The position numbers and the translations under genes were made by a program. A model generated the notes under the pieces. That model saw only the letters and a list, made by a program, of their open reading frames with translations, was not told the DNA's origin and ran no database searches. From Achromobacter veterisilvae (lineage in GTDB: Bacteria > Pseudomonadota > Gammaproteobacteria > Burkholderiales > Burkholderiaceae_B), in the NCBI RefSeq assembly GCF_900496975.1, contig NZ_UFQC01000017.1, forward strand, positions 62,001 through 126,000: a DNA stretch of 64,000 nucleotides, in the 5' to 3' direction. This document shows positions 1 through 9,339 of the stretch, piece by piece (the first letter of the stretch is position 1; the number at the start of each line of letters is the position of its first letter).

Positions 1-278
1 TGGTACGAACGCCCTACCCCGCGCCGCGCGATCTGATGGGGTTTCAGATTGGTGACGGATGCGCCCCTGAGCAGGATTTCGCCACTGGTGACCGGCAGGT
101 CGCGGGTCAGCAAGTTGAACAACGTGGTTTTGCCGGCGCCGTTGGGGCCCAGGATGCTGTGCAGCATGCCGGGCTCGAAACCGATGGACAGGTCTTCGAT
201 GACCACGTTGGCGCCGAATTTCTTGGTGACGTGGCGGGCCTCGAAGGCGTAGGTCGAGGTGCTGATCGCTGCGCTCAT
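1..278 (-). CDS. livG: Liv-type ABC transporter ATP-binding protein, partial
   Basis: Only the N-terminal ~92 codons are in the window; the gene runs off the left edge. The reading frame starts at ATG 278 and shows the P-loop GPNGAGKTT near residue 40, as expected for a LivG-class ATPase energising uptake of amino acids or small organic acids across the inner membrane. The ATG overlaps the stop of the upstream livM by four bases (ATGA), so it is translationally coupled to the permease genes. A livF partner, if present, lies outside the window. Confidence 0.85.
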   Translation of the reverse strand, partial: MSAAISTSTYAFEARHVTKKFGANVVIEDLSIGFEPGMLHSILGPNGAGKTTLFNLLTRDLPVTSGEILLRGASVTNLKPHQIARRGVGRSY

Positions 279-1246
279 GACACGCTCCTTTGTTGTGTCC
301 GGGAGCCGAACAAGCGGCGCACGCGATCGAACAGCTCGATGGCGCCGCCCTTCAGGAACAGCACCACCAGAATGATGAAGACGCCGAACAGCAGCGGCCA
401 GCGCGCCCATATGACGCTGAAGAATCCCTGCAGCCAGATGAAAATCGCCGCGCCGATCACCGGACCGAAGATCGACGACATGCCGCCGATGATCACCATG
501 AATACCGCCGTGCCGGAGTTGGTCCACGCGATCGCATCGATAGGCATGATCCGATACAGCATCGCGAACAACGCGCCGGCCACGCCCGACGTCGCCCCCG
601 CGATCACGAATGCCAGCAACTGGGCCCGGTAGACGGAAAACCCCAGCGATGCGGTGCGGCGGGCATTCTGCCTGGCGGCATTCAACACCAGCCCGAGCGG
701 ACTGTTTATCAGTTGATACAAGCCCGCGAATACGACAACGAACACCACCGCGGCCAGGATATAGAAATTCACGTGGTTGGAAATATCGATCGTCCCGATG
801 CCGGGAATGGAGATGTCCGGCCTGCGTATTCCCCCCAGGCCGTCTTCGCCGCCAGTCACGCTGTGCCAACTGTATGCCAGGTAATAGATCATCTGGTTGA
901 AGGCGAACGTCAGCATCATGAAATAGATGCCCGTTCGCTTGGCGCTCATCATCCCGACCGCCAGGGCAACCAGCGCGCTGCCCAGCGCCGCCAGCACCAG
1001 GCCCGCGATGAGCGGAAGTTCCGTGTTGATGTACACGTACCCCGCCACATAGCCGCCCACGCCGAAAAACGCGGCCTGGCCAAAGGAATAAAGCCCGGCC
1101 ACGCTGATCAGCAGATAGGTAGCCAGGGCGAAGATACCGAAGATCATGATCTCGGTGGCGATATTGATCGGCATGCAGAGCGGCGCCGCGATGGCCACGG
1201 CGACGGCGATGGCCGACATCAGATGGGTAGAAGGCGTACGTTGCAT
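275..1246 (-). CDS. livM: Liv-type ABC transporter permease LivM
   Basis: A 323-residue, strongly hydrophobic permease of the LivM class. The conserved stretch with VAGLYSFGQAAFFGVGGY near residue 50 and the AAIFIWLQ segment near the C-terminus fit the family, which pairs with LivH in the inner membrane. The frame stays open far upstream, but I place the start at ATG 1246 because it overlaps the stop of livH (ATGA) and the protein then has the usual family length. The substrate cannot be read from the permease. The neighbouring aminotransferase and dehydrogenase suggest an amino or hydroxy compound. Confidence 0.85.
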   Translation of the reverse strand: MQRTPSTHLMSAIAVAVAIAAPLCMPINIATEIMIFGIFALATYLLISVAGLYSFGQAAFFGVGGYVAGYVYINTELPLIAGLVLAALGSALVALAVGMMSAKRTGIYFMMLTFAFNQMIYYLAYSWHSVTGGEDGLGGIRRPDISIPGIGTIDISNHVNFYILAAVVFVVVFAGLYQLINSPLGLVLNAARQNARRTASLGFSVYRAQLLAFVIAGATSGVAGALFAMLYRIMPIDAIAWTNSGTAVFMVIIGGMSSIFGPVIGAAIFIWLQGFFSVIWARWPLLFGVFIILVVLFLKGGAIELFDRVRRLFGSRTQQRSVS

Positions 1247-2106
1247 CAGCGTTCCCCGAACAGTCCCTGGGGACGGATCATCAATGTGGCAACCATGGCC
1301 ACGTAGATCAGCACCGTGCTGGCCGACGGCACAAAGACGGACGACACGCTCTGGATGATGCCGACCAGAATCCCGGCCGCCAGCGCGCCATACAACGACC
1401 CGAGGCCGCCGATCACCAGCACCACGAAAGCGATCGACAGCATGTCCGCCCCCATGGTTGCGTTCGCGCCCAGCAGCGGCAGCACCAGGCCGCCCGACAG
1501 GCCGGCCAGGCCCGAGCCCAGCGCAAACCCGGCGGTCACCAGTCTGGATACGTCTATGCCCAGGCACTGCGCCATTTCGCGTTTGTCGATACCGGCCCGT
1601 ATCTGCGATCCCAGGCGGGTGCGTTCGATCAGCAGCCAGACCACGGCGATCGTCAGTGCGGCCATGGCGCCGTTGAAAACCAGGTACTTGGGAAGCCAGG
1701 TGAATCCCAGGTCGAAAGCGCCCTGCAGCGCTTCCGGCGGTTGGACGCTCAGCCCTACCGTGCCCCAAATAATGATGATCAACTGTTCCAGGACCAGGGC
1801 CGTGCCGAACAGAAACAGCAACTGATACAGATAAGGGCCGCTCATCAAGCGGGCCACGCCCAGCTTTTCGACGATGATGCCGACCGCCGCGGGCCCCACG
1901 AACGCGACCAGCAGCGCCAGCCCGAACGGCATCCCGACCTGCATGGCGGCGAAACAAACATAGGCGCCCAGTGCGTAGAAGGCACCATGCGCGAAGTTGG
2001 GGACATTAAGCAGCCCTTTGATGATGGAGAGTCCAAACGCGGTCAGCGCGTAGATCATTCCTATCGCCAACCCGTTCAGGAGTTGCGCGGCTAACAAAGA
2101 AATCAT
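1246..2106 (-). CDS. livH: Liv-type ABC transporter permease LivH
   Basis: A 286-residue permease with about eight membrane segments. The typical LivH N-terminus is present (LNGLAIGMIYALTAFGLSII followed by NFAHGAFYALGAY), and the C-terminus ends in the family-typical RPQGLFGE. It follows the binding-protein gene by about 60 bases and overlaps livM by four bases, so the genes form one minus-strand operon. It forms the transmembrane channel with LivM. Confidence 0.88.
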   Translation of the reverse strand: MISLLAAQLLNGLAIGMIYALTAFGLSIIKGLLNVPNFAHGAFYALGAYVCFAAMQVGMPFGLALLVAFVGPAAVGIIVEKLGVARLMSGPYLYQLLFLFGTALVLEQLIIIIWGTVGLSVQPPEALQGAFDLGFTWLPKYLVFNGAMAALTIAVVWLLIERTRLGSQIRAGIDKREMAQCLGIDVSRLVTAGFALGSGLAGLSGGLVLPLLGANATMGADMLSIAFVVLVIGGLGSLYGALAAGILVGIIQSVSSVFVPSASTVLIYVAMVATLMIRPQGLFGER

Positions 2107-2167
2107 GGTTGGCCTTGATGTGGATTAATCCCAGGCGCTGCGCGCCTGGTGTCGTACACAATCGAAC

Positions 2168-3388
2168 TCACACCGTGCGCTTGCACTGGTTCAGCTCGGG
2201 CGGCTGCGGGCTTTCGCCTTGCGAGACGATGGCGGCCATATCGAATTTGTTCTTCATGGCATCGGGCGCCTTGCATTTCACGACGTAGTACGGCCGCACG
2301 GTCTGGTGCGTACGGGCGTCGATATGCGTGGGGCCGAAGATGCTGTCGTACTGCATGCCTTCCAGCGTCTTGATCACCGCCTCGACCTCAATGCTCTTCG
2401 CCTTTTCCATGGCCATGAAAAGCGTGCGCATCGAGTCGTAGCCATACGCCGCGGCGTAGGACGGCACCGTGTCGTATGCCTTCAGATAGCGCTCGACGAA
2501 CGACTTGTTCACCGGCGTATCGATGTCCTGGTAATAATTCAAACCCAGGATCATGCCGTTGAGCATTGCTGGCGACAGTTCCTGCATTTGTTCGATTTCG
2601 AGTGTCCACGGCCCCACGAGCTGCACGGTCTTCACGCCGAAGCTGTGAAACTGGCGCACCGCCGATACGGCGTCGGCGCCGGCCGTCAACAGGCAGATAA
2701 TGTCGGGGCGCGTCGACAGGGCTTTGGTGAAGTATTGCGTGAATTGGCGTTCGCCCGACGGATGGTTGTCGTTGCCGACCAGTTCCAGGCCCAGCTCCTT
2801 GGCCGCCACCTGGGCGTATCGCAGCAGCGATTGGCCAAACGCATAGTCCGCGGTAATGGTGTAGATTTTCTTCTTGTCCGGCATGGTCTTGGCGACGTAT
2901 TCCAGCGTGGCGCGCAGCGCCGTGTAGGCGTTGGCCGACCACTGGAACGTATACGGGCTGCACCGTGATCCCGTGATGTCCTCGGTGCCGCCTGCCGCGT
3001 ACTGCAGCACCTTTTCCTGGCGCGCGACCTCCAGCTCGGCCAACCCGACCGCGCTTGAGAAATTGCCGGCGAAATAGCGCAGTTTGTCCGACGAGATCGC
3101 TTCAGTCAGACGGCGCACTCCCACGGCAGGCTTGCCCTCGTCATCCCGCACCACCAGGTTGATCTTGTTGCCAAGAATGTTCCCGCCGCGCTCTTCGACG
3201 GCAAGCTGCGCGCCCTTCAACACCAGCGCTCCCGCATACGCGAACGTACCGGTCTGCTGGGAAATGATGCCCATCGTCAACGAGTCGCCGGTACCCTGGG
3301 CCCAGGATATTCCCGACAGCGACGAGCCCAATGCGGCGACGCCCGCTTTCAGTACGGTGCGGCGATCGATACCTTTGCCTGAAATCAT
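2168..3388 (-). CDS. ABC transporter periplasmic substrate-binding protein (Liv type), Tat signal
   Basis: A 406-residue periplasmic binding protein of the branched-chain-amino-acid type (Peripla_BP_6 family). The N-terminus holds a twin-arginine motif (DRRTVLKAG, residues 8-16) and a hydrophobic stretch ending near SWAQG, so export by the Tat route is likely. The mature part begins with SLTMGIISQQTGTFA, the usual start of this fold. A good ribosome site (AAGGGGA) precedes ATG 3388. The gene lies between the aminotransferase and livH on the same strand and should define the specificity of the transporter. The ligand is not readable; an amino acid or small hydroxy acid/sulfonate is possible from context. 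Confidence 0.85.
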   Translation of the reverse strand: MISGKGIDRRTVLKAGVAALGSSLSGISWAQGTGDSLTMGIISQQTGTFAYAGALVLKGAQLAVEERGGNILGNKINLVVRDDEGKPAVGVRRLTEAISSDKLRYFAGNFSSAVGLAELEVARQEKVLQYAAGGTEDITGSRCSPYTFQWSANAYTALRATLEYVAKTMPDKKKIYTITADYAFGQSLLRYAQVAAKELGLELVGNDNHPSGERQFTQYFTKALSTRPDIICLLTAGADAVSAVRQFHSFGVKTVQLVGPWTLEIEQMQELSPAMLNGMILGLNYYQDIDTPVNKSFVERYLKAYDTVPSYAAAYGYDSMRTLFMAMEKAKSIEVEAVIKTLEGMQYDSIFGPTHIDARTHQTVRPYYVVKCKAPDAMKNKFDMAAIVSQGESPQPPELNQCKRTV

Positions 3389-3517
3389 TATGTTCCCCTT
3401 GAAAAGCCGGGCAATCTGCCCGGCGCGAATATGTGCTGGCCAGGATGGATGGGTTATTGATGCTTTATCGGCTGCGGACCTGGCCGTGATGGTTACTGCG
3501 CACCTTGCGGGCGCCGG

Positions 3518-4876
3518 TCATGCGGTAAATCCCATTTCAGATGCGAAACTGATCATCCCGGCCTCCAGGCGGGCAAGCAGATCGTCCATCTCCACTTCTG
3601 TAATCACCAACGGTGGCGCCAGCAAGGTAGCGTTGTTCAATGGCGCAATACCGGCGGTGTAGACAATCAGGCCGGCCCGGAAGCAATGCGCGGTAAACAA
3701 CGCATTTGCGTTCAAAGCGGCCTCCGGCAGGCCGCGGGAGTGCGGATCGGTCACGAACTCGAAGCCCCACAGCAGACCGCGGCCGCGGATGTCCGCCATC
3801 CACGGATAGCGCTGCGCCAGGCGCCGCAGGCCGGCTTCCAGTTGCTTGCCGCGGGCGGCGACGTTTTCCAGCACGTTCCGGCCGCGCATGTAATTCACCA
3901 CCGCCAGGCAGGTTGCGGCGCTTAGCGGGTTTGCGCTGAAGGTGTGGCCGAACGGCACGGTTTTTCCAGTGGCAGCGAATGCGGCAATGATGCGTTGGTG
4001 AAACAGCACCGCGCCCATGGGGGTATAGCCTGACGTCATGCCCTTGCCCGTGGCAATCATGTCCGGCGACACGCCGTCATGCTCGCAGGCGAACCATTTC
4101 CCGGTGCGGCCCATACCCGTAATTACCTCATCGGCAATCAGCAGCACGTCGTGGCGGTCGCAGATTTCGCGCAGCGTACGCAGGTATCCGATGGGCGGGG
4201 TCAGCGCGCCCCCCGCCGCACCCACCACCGGCTCGACAATGATGGCCGCGACCTTGTCCGCGCCATATTCGCGGATGATGCGGTCCCACACCATGGCGCC
4301 ATGGCCGTCGGCATCCGTGCCCGAAAGGGGAAAACGATAGGGATACGGCGGCGGAGCCACCGCGAACGTGTGCAGCAGGTTGCCGTAATCGGCGCGGCGG
4401 GCGGTATGGCCCGACATGGAAAGCGCGCCCATCGTCATGCCGTGATAGCTGATGTCCCGGCCCAGCACGTGGGTTTTGCCGGGCTGGCCGCGGTCGCGCC
4501 AGTATTGCTGGGCAGTGCGCAGTGCCAATTCGGTAGCCTCGGACCCGCTGTTGACGAAAAACGCGTGGGTCACGCCTGCCGGCGCCAGCTCGGTCAATGT
4601 GGCCGCCAGGGATTCCGCGGCCGCGCTGGTGAAATGCGAACGATAGGTAAAACACACGCGTTCGGCCTGGTGATGCATCGCGTCCAGCACCGGCCGCACG
4701 CCATGGCCGATCGATACGGTCATGGCGCCACCCGAGCCATCCAGATAATCGCGGCCGTCGGTGTCGTAGATGTAGACACCTTCGGCCCGGTCGACCACTG
4801 GCAGCTTCGCCCCCAACGGCTGTTTCAACAGCACATCTAGTTCAGAGGTATTGAATACGTATTCAGTTGTGGGCAT
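3518..4876 (-). CDS. class III (PLP-dependent) aminotransferase
   Basis: A 452-residue class III aminotransferase. Visible landmarks are the phosphate-binding FVNSGSEATE near residue 108, the cofactor aspartate in LLIADEVITGMGRTG near residue 245 and the PLP lysine in IATGKGMTSGYTPMGA near residue 280. The family moves an amino group from omega-amino acids, amines or amino alcohol derivatives to pyruvate or 2-oxoglutarate. ATG 4876 is preceded by GGGAG. It heads the minus-strand transporter genes and is divergent from the HpsN-like dehydrogenase, so it probably acts on the imported substrate or its oxidation product. A precise substrate cannot be assigned. Confidence 0.85.
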   Translation of the reverse strand: MPTTEYVFNTSELDVLLKQPLGAKLPVVDRAEGVYIYDTDGRDYLDGSGGAMTVSIGHGVRPVLDAMHHQAERVCFTYRSHFTSAAAESLAATLTELAPAGVTHAFFVNSGSEATELALRTAQQYWRDRGQPGKTHVLGRDISYHGMTMGALSMSGHTARRADYGNLLHTFAVAPPPYPYRFPLSGTDADGHGAMVWDRIIREYGADKVAAIIVEPVVGAAGGALTPPIGYLRTLREICDRHDVLLIADEVITGMGRTGKWFACEHDGVSPDMIATGKGMTSGYTPMGAVLFHQRIIAAFAATGKTVPFGHTFSANPLSAATCLAVVNYMRGRNVLENVAARGKQLEAGLRRLAQRYPWMADIRGRGLLWGFEFVTDPHSRGLPEAALNANALFTAHCFRAGLIVYTAGIAPLNNATLLAPPLVITEVEMDDLLARLEAGMISFASEMGFTA

Positions 4877-5150
4877 ATTTTTTTGCTCCCGCTACATTGA
4901 GATCAGAAGACCCAGGCGGGAAAATGAGAATTAAAGGGGATTTGCCATGTCCACGCGACGATTTTCGGACAGTGAATACGGATTCTATCGAAGTCGACAT
5001 GAGGTTCTATCGGGGTTTTCCCGCTGATCGTGCGGACTTGATTGCGGCACGAAACAACAAGGGTTTTCCCTTATTTGCATACGCATGCAAAGCTCTGAAT
5101 GTGGAGCCCCGCCGTTCCATCACTTACTGCCTACGCAGGGCTACATCACC
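4877..5150. promoter_or_regulatory. divergent control region with three inverted repeats
   Basis: This AT-richer gap separates the minus-strand aminotransferase/transporter operon from the plus-strand dehydrogenase operon. It holds a perfect repeat TTTGCAT-N4-ATGCAAA at 5074-5091, an adjacent perfect repeat AAGGG-TTTT-CCCTT at 5059-5072, and a second GGG-TTTT-CCC copy at 5013-5022. The LacI-family gene two genes downstream is the obvious candidate regulator; the 18-bp even palindrome is the best candidate operator. Assignment of protein to site is inference. Confidence 0.5.
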
Positions 5151-6470
5151 ATGATCCGATACCTGAAACGCGGCCGCACGGCCGAGGTCAAAACCGACGA
5201 CGACGCCAAGGTGCGTGCCACGGTCGAAGGCATCATCCGCCACATCGAACAAGAGGGCGACGATGCCGTTCGCGAATACAGCCGCAAGTTCGACAATTGG
5301 GATCCCCAGGATTTCCGCTTGTCGCGCGACGAGATCGAGGCGGCGCGCAAGCAACTGTCCGCCCGTGAAATCGACGACATCGCGTTCGCACAAAAACAGG
5401 TCCGCAATTTTGCGCGGATCCAGCGCGACTCGATGCGGGATGTGGAAGTCGAGACCTATCCCGGCGTAGTGCTGGGCCACAAGCACATCCCGGTAAATGC
5501 GGTGGGCTGTTATATCCCGGGCGGGAAATACCCCTTGCTGGCCTCGGCCCACATGAGCGTACTGACCGCAAAAGTTGCCGGCGTAAAACGCGTCGTGTCC
5601 ACGGCGCCGCCGTATCAAGGCAAGCCGCACCCAGCCATTGTCACGGCCATGGACATGGCGGGCGCCGATGAAATCCTGGTGCTGGGCGGTGTGCAGGCCG
5701 TGGTGGCCATGGCCGTAGGCACCCCCAGCGTGGCGCCCGTGGACATGCTGGTTGGGCCGGGAAATATGTTCGTGGCCGAGGCCAAACGCCAACTGTATGG
5801 CCGCGTCGGGATCGATCTGTTTGCGGGCCCCACCGAAACGCTGGTCATTGCCGATGACAGCGTCGACGGCGAATTGTGTGCCGTCGACTTGCTGGGCCAG
5901 GCAGAACATGGCCCGACCTCGCCCGCCGTACTGCTGACCAATAGCGAAAAGCTGGCTGGAGACACGCTGGCCGAAGTCGAACGCCAACTGACGATACTGC
6001 CTACTGCGGCCGTCGCCAGGCAAAGCTGGGCAGACTGCGGCGAAGTCATCGTGTGCGACACGCTGGAAGAAATGGCGCAGGTGGCCAACGACCTGGCGTT
6101 CGAACACGTACAGGTCATGACGCGCGAGCCGGATTATTTCCTGAACAACATGACCAACTACGGCGCGCTGTTCCTGGGACCGCGCACCAACGTCAGTTTC
6201 GGCGACAAGGTCATCGGCACCAACCACACGCTGCCCACCAACCGCAACGCGCGCTACACCGGCGGCCTGTGGGTGGGCAAGTTCCTGAAGACCTGCACCT
6301 ATCAACGCGTGCTGACCGATGAAGCCAGTGTTGCCATGGGCGAATACTGCTCTCGCTTGTGCCATATGGAGAACTTCGCGGGGCATGGCGAACAGGCCAA
6401 TATCCGCGTGCGCCGCTATGGCCGCCGCCCCGACCTGCCCTGGTATGAGCCCGTAAAGGAACAGGCATGA
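5151..6470 (+). CDS. histidinol-dehydrogenase-like enzyme, HpsN (sulfopropanediol dehydrogenase) type
   Basis: A 439-residue member of the zinc- and NAD-dependent HisD superfamily. Landmarks are [15 protein letters not shown] near residue 125, the [16 protein letters not shown] stretch near residue 205, DLFAGPTE near residue 225, LGQAEHGP (zinc/catalytic region) near residue 247 and FEHVQVMT near residue 315. The context (aminotransferase, Liv transporter, SDR, LacI regulator; no other his genes) argues against histidine synthesis and for oxidation of a hydroxy- or amino-alcohol to the acid, as HpsN does with 2,3-dihydroxypropane-1-sulfonate. I chose ATG 5151, which gives the family length. 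It overlaps the next SDR gene by four bases. The exact substrate is unproven. Confidence 0.75.
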   Translation: MIRYLKRGRTAEVKTDDDAKVRATVEGIIRHIEQEGDDAVREYSRKFDNWDPQDFRLSRDEIEAARKQLSAREIDDIAFAQKQVRNFARIQRDSMRDVEVETYPGVVLGHKHIPVNAVGCYIPGGKYPLLASAHMSVLTAKVAGVKRVVSTAPPYQGKPHPAIVTAMDMAGADEILVLGGVQAVVAMAVGTPSVAPVDMLVGPGNMFVAEAKRQLYGRVGIDLFAGPTETLVIADDSVDGELCAVDLLGQAEHGPTSPAVLLTNSEKLAGDTLAEVERQLTILPTAAVARQSWADCGEVIVCDTLEEMAQVANDLAFEHVQVMTREPDYFLNNMTNYGALFLGPRTNVSFGDKVIGTNHTLPTNRNARYTGGLWVGKFLKTCTYQRVLTDEASVAMGEYCSRLCHMENFAGHGEQANIRVRRYGRRPDLPWYEPVKEQA

Positions 6471-7234
6471 CCGAACTGCCTGCTAGCCCCAGTTTTCGGC
6501 TGGATGGGCAACGCGCCCTGGTAACGGGCGGCAGCGGCGGCATCGGGCTTGCCATTGCCGCCGCGCTGGGCCGGGCCGGCGCCCATGTCACGGTGGCGGC
6601 GCGCCGCGAGGCCGAGCTGCGGAACGTATGCGCGGCGCTCCGCAAGGAACAGGTGTCCAGCGATTTTGTCGTGCTGGACGTCACCCGCTCGGCCGACGTG
6701 GAAGCCGCCGTCGCGGATGCCGCGCCGTACGACATTCTGGTCAACAACGCGGGCATGAACCGGCCGGCGCCCCTGGTCGAACAAACGGACCAGGACATCG
6801 ACGCGGTATTCGACCTGAACGTCAAGGCGGCGCTGTACGTCAGCCGCGCGGTGGCGCGTCGGCTGCTGGCGGCTCAGCGGCCCGGTTCCATCATCAATGT
6901 TTCATCGCAGATGGGATGCGTGGGCAGCCCGCGCCGCGTGCTGTATTGCGCCAGCAAACATGCCATGGAAGGCATGACCAAGGCCCTGGCCTGGGAACTG
7001 GGCGCCCATGGCATACGGGTGAATTCGATCTGCCCGACCTTTATCGAAACACCCATGACATCGGCCATGTTCGACGCCCCCGGCTTCCGGCAATGGGTGT
7101 GCGAGCGGATTGCCTTGGGGCGCGTGGGCCGGCTCGATGAAATCATGGGCGCCGCCGTGTTCCTGGCCAGCGATGCGTCCAGCTTGATGACGGGCAGTGC
7201 ACTGATGCTCGACGGAGGTTGGACCGCCGCATGA
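6467..7234 (+). CDS. SDR family oxidoreductase
   Basis: A classical short-chain dehydrogenase of 255 residues. The cofactor motif TGGSGGIG is near residue 20, NNAG near residue 92, the catalytic Ser in INVSSQMG near residue 145 and Tyr-x3-Lys (YCASK) near residue 160. The C-terminus ends in LMLDGGWTA, as usual. ATG 6467 overlaps the stop of the HpsN-like gene (ATGA), so the two enzymes are co-translated and likely act in one pathway, for example interconverting hydroxy and keto forms of the substrate. Cofactor preference is not decided here. Confidence 0.85.
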   Translation: MTELPASPSFRLDGQRALVTGGSGGIGLAIAAALGRAGAHVTVAARREAELRNVCAALRKEQVSSDFVVLDVTRSADVEAAVADAAPYDILVNNAGMNRPAPLVEQTDQDIDAVFDLNVKAALYVSRAVARRLLAAQRPGSIINVSSQMGCVGSPRRVLYCASKHAMEGMTKALAWELGAHGIRVNSICPTFIETPMTSAMFDAPGFRQWVCERIALGRVGRLDEIMGAAVFLASDASSLMTGSALMLDGGWTAA

Positions 7235-8238
7235 AGACCGCCCCCCGCGCGCAGGATGTGGCCGACCTGGCACAGGTTTCCCAGTCGGCCGTCAGCCGGA
7301 CCTTTACGCCAGGCGCAAGCGTGTCCGAAGAAATGCGGCGCAAGGTGCTGGCGGCCGCCCAGCGCCTGGGTTACCGGCCCAACGCGCTGGCGCGCAGCCT
7401 GATCACGCGCCAGAGCCGGATCGTTGCACTGGTCATGAGCTACCTGGAAAACCAGTTCTATCCGCTGGTGATCGAAAAACTGTCGCAGAAACTGCAGAAA
7501 CAGGGCTACCACGTGCTGATGTTCATCGCGAACATCGACGAAGGCGCGGACGGCGTGCTGGCCGACATCCTGCAATACCAGGTCGACGGGATTGTGCTGG
7601 CGTCGGCGATGCTGTCTCCCACATTGGCGAAAAGCTGCCTGGACGTGGGCGTGCCGGTCGTGCAGTTCAACCGCGTATCGGACCTGGCCGGCCTGGCGCG
7701 TTACGCCACCGGGTCGGTCACCTCCGACAACGCCGCCGGCGGCCGGCTGGCGGCCGAATTGCTGGTGGCGCGAGGCTACCAACGCATTGCGTTCCTGGCG
7801 GGGCTGGAAGACTCCTCCACCAGCATGGAACGCGAACGGGGTTTCAATCAGGCGCTGGCCGAACTGGGTACGCGCGTAGCGTATCGCGACACGGGCAACT
7901 ACAGCTTCACAGGCGCGCAGGATGCCGTGCGGCGCCTGTTCGACCGGGCCGATCGGCCGGATGCCGTCTTTGTCGCCAACGACCACATGGCGATTGCGGC
8001 CATGGACGTGCTGCGCCTGGAGCTGGGCTTGCGCATCCCCGAAGACGTAGGCGTGATCGGCTTTGACGACGTGCCGCAGGCAGCCTGGGGAGCGTACCGG
8101 CTGACCACCATCCGCCAGCGCGTGGAACCCATGGTGGACGCCGCCGTGACGCTGCTGTGCGAACGGATGTCCGGCCAGGCCCCGGCGCGCGACATTGTCG
8201 TGCCGTGCGTGCTGGTCGAGCGCGAGACGGTCAGGTGA
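7231..8238 (+). CDS. LacI-family transcriptional regulator
   Basis: A 335-residue LacI/GalR-type regulator. The N-terminal helix-turn-helix reads TAPRAQDVADLAQVSQSAVSR, followed by the hinge region near GYRPNALARSL and a periplasmic-binding-protein-like effector domain ending in GFDDVPQAAW. I place the start at ATG 7231, overlapping the SDR stop and preceded by GGAGG at 7214; a TTG at 7219 is in frame but less likely. It closes the HpsN-like operon and is likely to control both divergent operons through the palindromes at 5013-5091. The effector is probably the imported substrate or an intermediate. Confidence 0.85.
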   Translation: MKTAPRAQDVADLAQVSQSAVSRTFTPGASVSEEMRRKVLAAAQRLGYRPNALARSLITRQSRIVALVMSYLENQFYPLVIEKLSQKLQKQGYHVLMFIANIDEGADGVLADILQYQVDGIVLASAMLSPTLAKSCLDVGVPVVQFNRVSDLAGLARYATGSVTSDNAAGGRLAAELLVARGYQRIAFLAGLEDSSTSMERERGFNQALAELGTRVAYRDTGNYSFTGAQDAVRRLFDRADRPDAVFVANDHMAIAAMDVLRLELGLRIPEDVGVIGFDDVPQAAWGAYRLTTIRQRVEPMVDAAVTLLCERMSGQAPARDIVVPCVLVERETVR

Positions 8239-8983
8239 GATTCAAGCCGCCGTCGGCCAGCAGGATCTCGCCGGTCAGGTAGTCCGATGCCACCAGCATG
8301 GCCACCACCTGGGCGATTTCTTCCGGGCCGGCGGACCGGCGCATCGGCGCCCTGTCCTGCCATAGCTGCCGCGCCTGCGTCCAATCCGCGGTCAGCGGCG
8401 TGTCCACCAGGCCCGGAGCAACCGCATTGACGCGGATGGCCGGGGCAAGCGAAAGCGCCAGCAAACGCGTGACATGGTTCAAGGCGGCCTTGGTCGCGGC
8501 ATAGGGAATGGACGCCCCTTTGGGCCTGACGCCCGCATGGGAACTGACGTTCACCACACAGCCGGCCTTCCCTCGGGCCGCGGCCTCGCGCAGCGCGGAC
8601 TCCGCTTCGGCGACCAGGCGAAACGGCGCGACGACGTTGACCTCGTGCAGGGTATGCCAGACGTCCGGCGTTGCCGCCGCCAGATCGGCATGGGGAATCA
8701 CCTGGCTGATGCCGGCATTGTTGACCAGGACATCGAGCCTGCCCCACCGCGCCGTTGCCTCCCGCACCAGCCTTACCCTGTCGGCATCCACCGACAGGTC
8801 CGCCTGGACGTATGCCGCATTGCCCAATTCGCGGGCCAGGACGCGGCCGGTTTCGACCGAACTGCGCGAATGCAGGATGACGGCGTAGCCTTCGTGCGAG
8901 AGCCGGCGGGCGATGGCCTCGCCGATGCCGGAAGTTGAACCGGTGACGAGGGCGACGGGCCGCGGCGGTTTCAGGTCGGACAT
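8231..8983 (-). CDS. SDR family oxidoreductase
   Basis: A 250-residue classical short-chain dehydrogenase with TGSTSGIG near residue 15, NNAG near residue 88, a Ser in VVNVSSHAG near residue 145 and Tyr-x3-Lys (YAATK) near residue 158. It is convergent with the LacI gene and overlaps it by eight bases. Two very small open frames sit directly upstream in the same direction with coupled stop/start signals. It may be a second dehydrogenase of the same catabolic cluster, a role that rests on position only. Confidence 0.82.
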   Translation of the reverse strand: MSDLKPPRPVALVTGSTSGIGEAIARRLSHEGYAVILHSRSSVETGRVLARELGNAAYVQADLSVDADRVRLVREATARWGRLDVLVNNAGISQVIPHADLAAATPDVWHTLHEVNVVAPFRLVAEAESALREAAARGKAGCVVNVSSHAGVRPKGASIPYAATKAALNHVTRLLALSLAPAIRVNAVAPGLVDTPLTADWTQARQLWQDRAPMRRSAGPEEIAQVVAMLVASDYLTGEILLADGGLNLT

Positions 8984-8987
8984 GATG

Positions 8988-9116
8988 TCAGGGCCTCCCG
9001 TCCCAACCGTCGAACGCGCTTTCGATACGCGCCAGGCGGGCGCTGATCGCGCGCAGCCCCTGCAAGAAAAACATCGGCGCCCAGTTCGCCGGGAATTCGA
9101 TCAGTGCCGTTCTCAT
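8988..9116 (-). CDS. possible 42-residue coupled small protein
   Basis: A short frame beginning at ATG 9116 and ending four bases before the SDR start. It encodes a protein-like peptide starting MRTALIEFPANWAPMFF and ending ARLARIESAFDGWDG, with an amphipathic helix-like middle. Its ATG overlaps the stop of the small frame upstream (ATGA). I do not recognise the family. It could be a real small protein, or the end of a decayed or frameshifted gene. Confidence 0.35.
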   Translation of the reverse strand: MRTALIEFPANWAPMFFLQGLRAISARLARIESAFDGWDGRP

Positions 9117-9265
9117 CCTTGTTCCATCTTCGGATAGGGGTAATCCGCGCGCAGCGTTTCCTCAATCGAGGCCCTTCTGTATATCGAAGTCTGGAGAATC
9201 GCACAACCCCCGCGGGACAGAGCATCGATTCGTCCGATCGTCATCACGGGACCCAGAGAGAACAT
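9113..9265 (-). CDS. possible 50-residue small protein upstream of the coupled pair
   Basis: A frame from ATG 9265 to the stop at 9113, whose stop overlaps the start of the next small frame. The C-terminal part (RRASIEETLRADYPYPKMEQG) looks protein-like; the N-terminal part is unremarkable, and the site before the ATG is a weak ribosome site. I do not recognise a family. Joining it to the next frame by a frameshift would give one ~92-residue protein, so a frameshifted single gene is an alternative. Confidence 0.25.
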   Translation of the reverse strand: MFSLGPVMTIGRIDALSRGGCAILQTSIYRRASIEETLRADYPYPKMEQG

Positions 9266-9339
9266 TTCCAGCTCGCGATGCGCGCCCGGTGGAGTCGGTG
9301 TAAATTCCGTGCTCCGGCATCCTCCAACGGGAGCTATCC

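Noticed and set aside
4867-5154. A 95-codon plus-strand frame in the divergent control region
   Set aside because: No ribosome site, no protein-like features, and it covers the promoter region and palindromes of two divergent operons.
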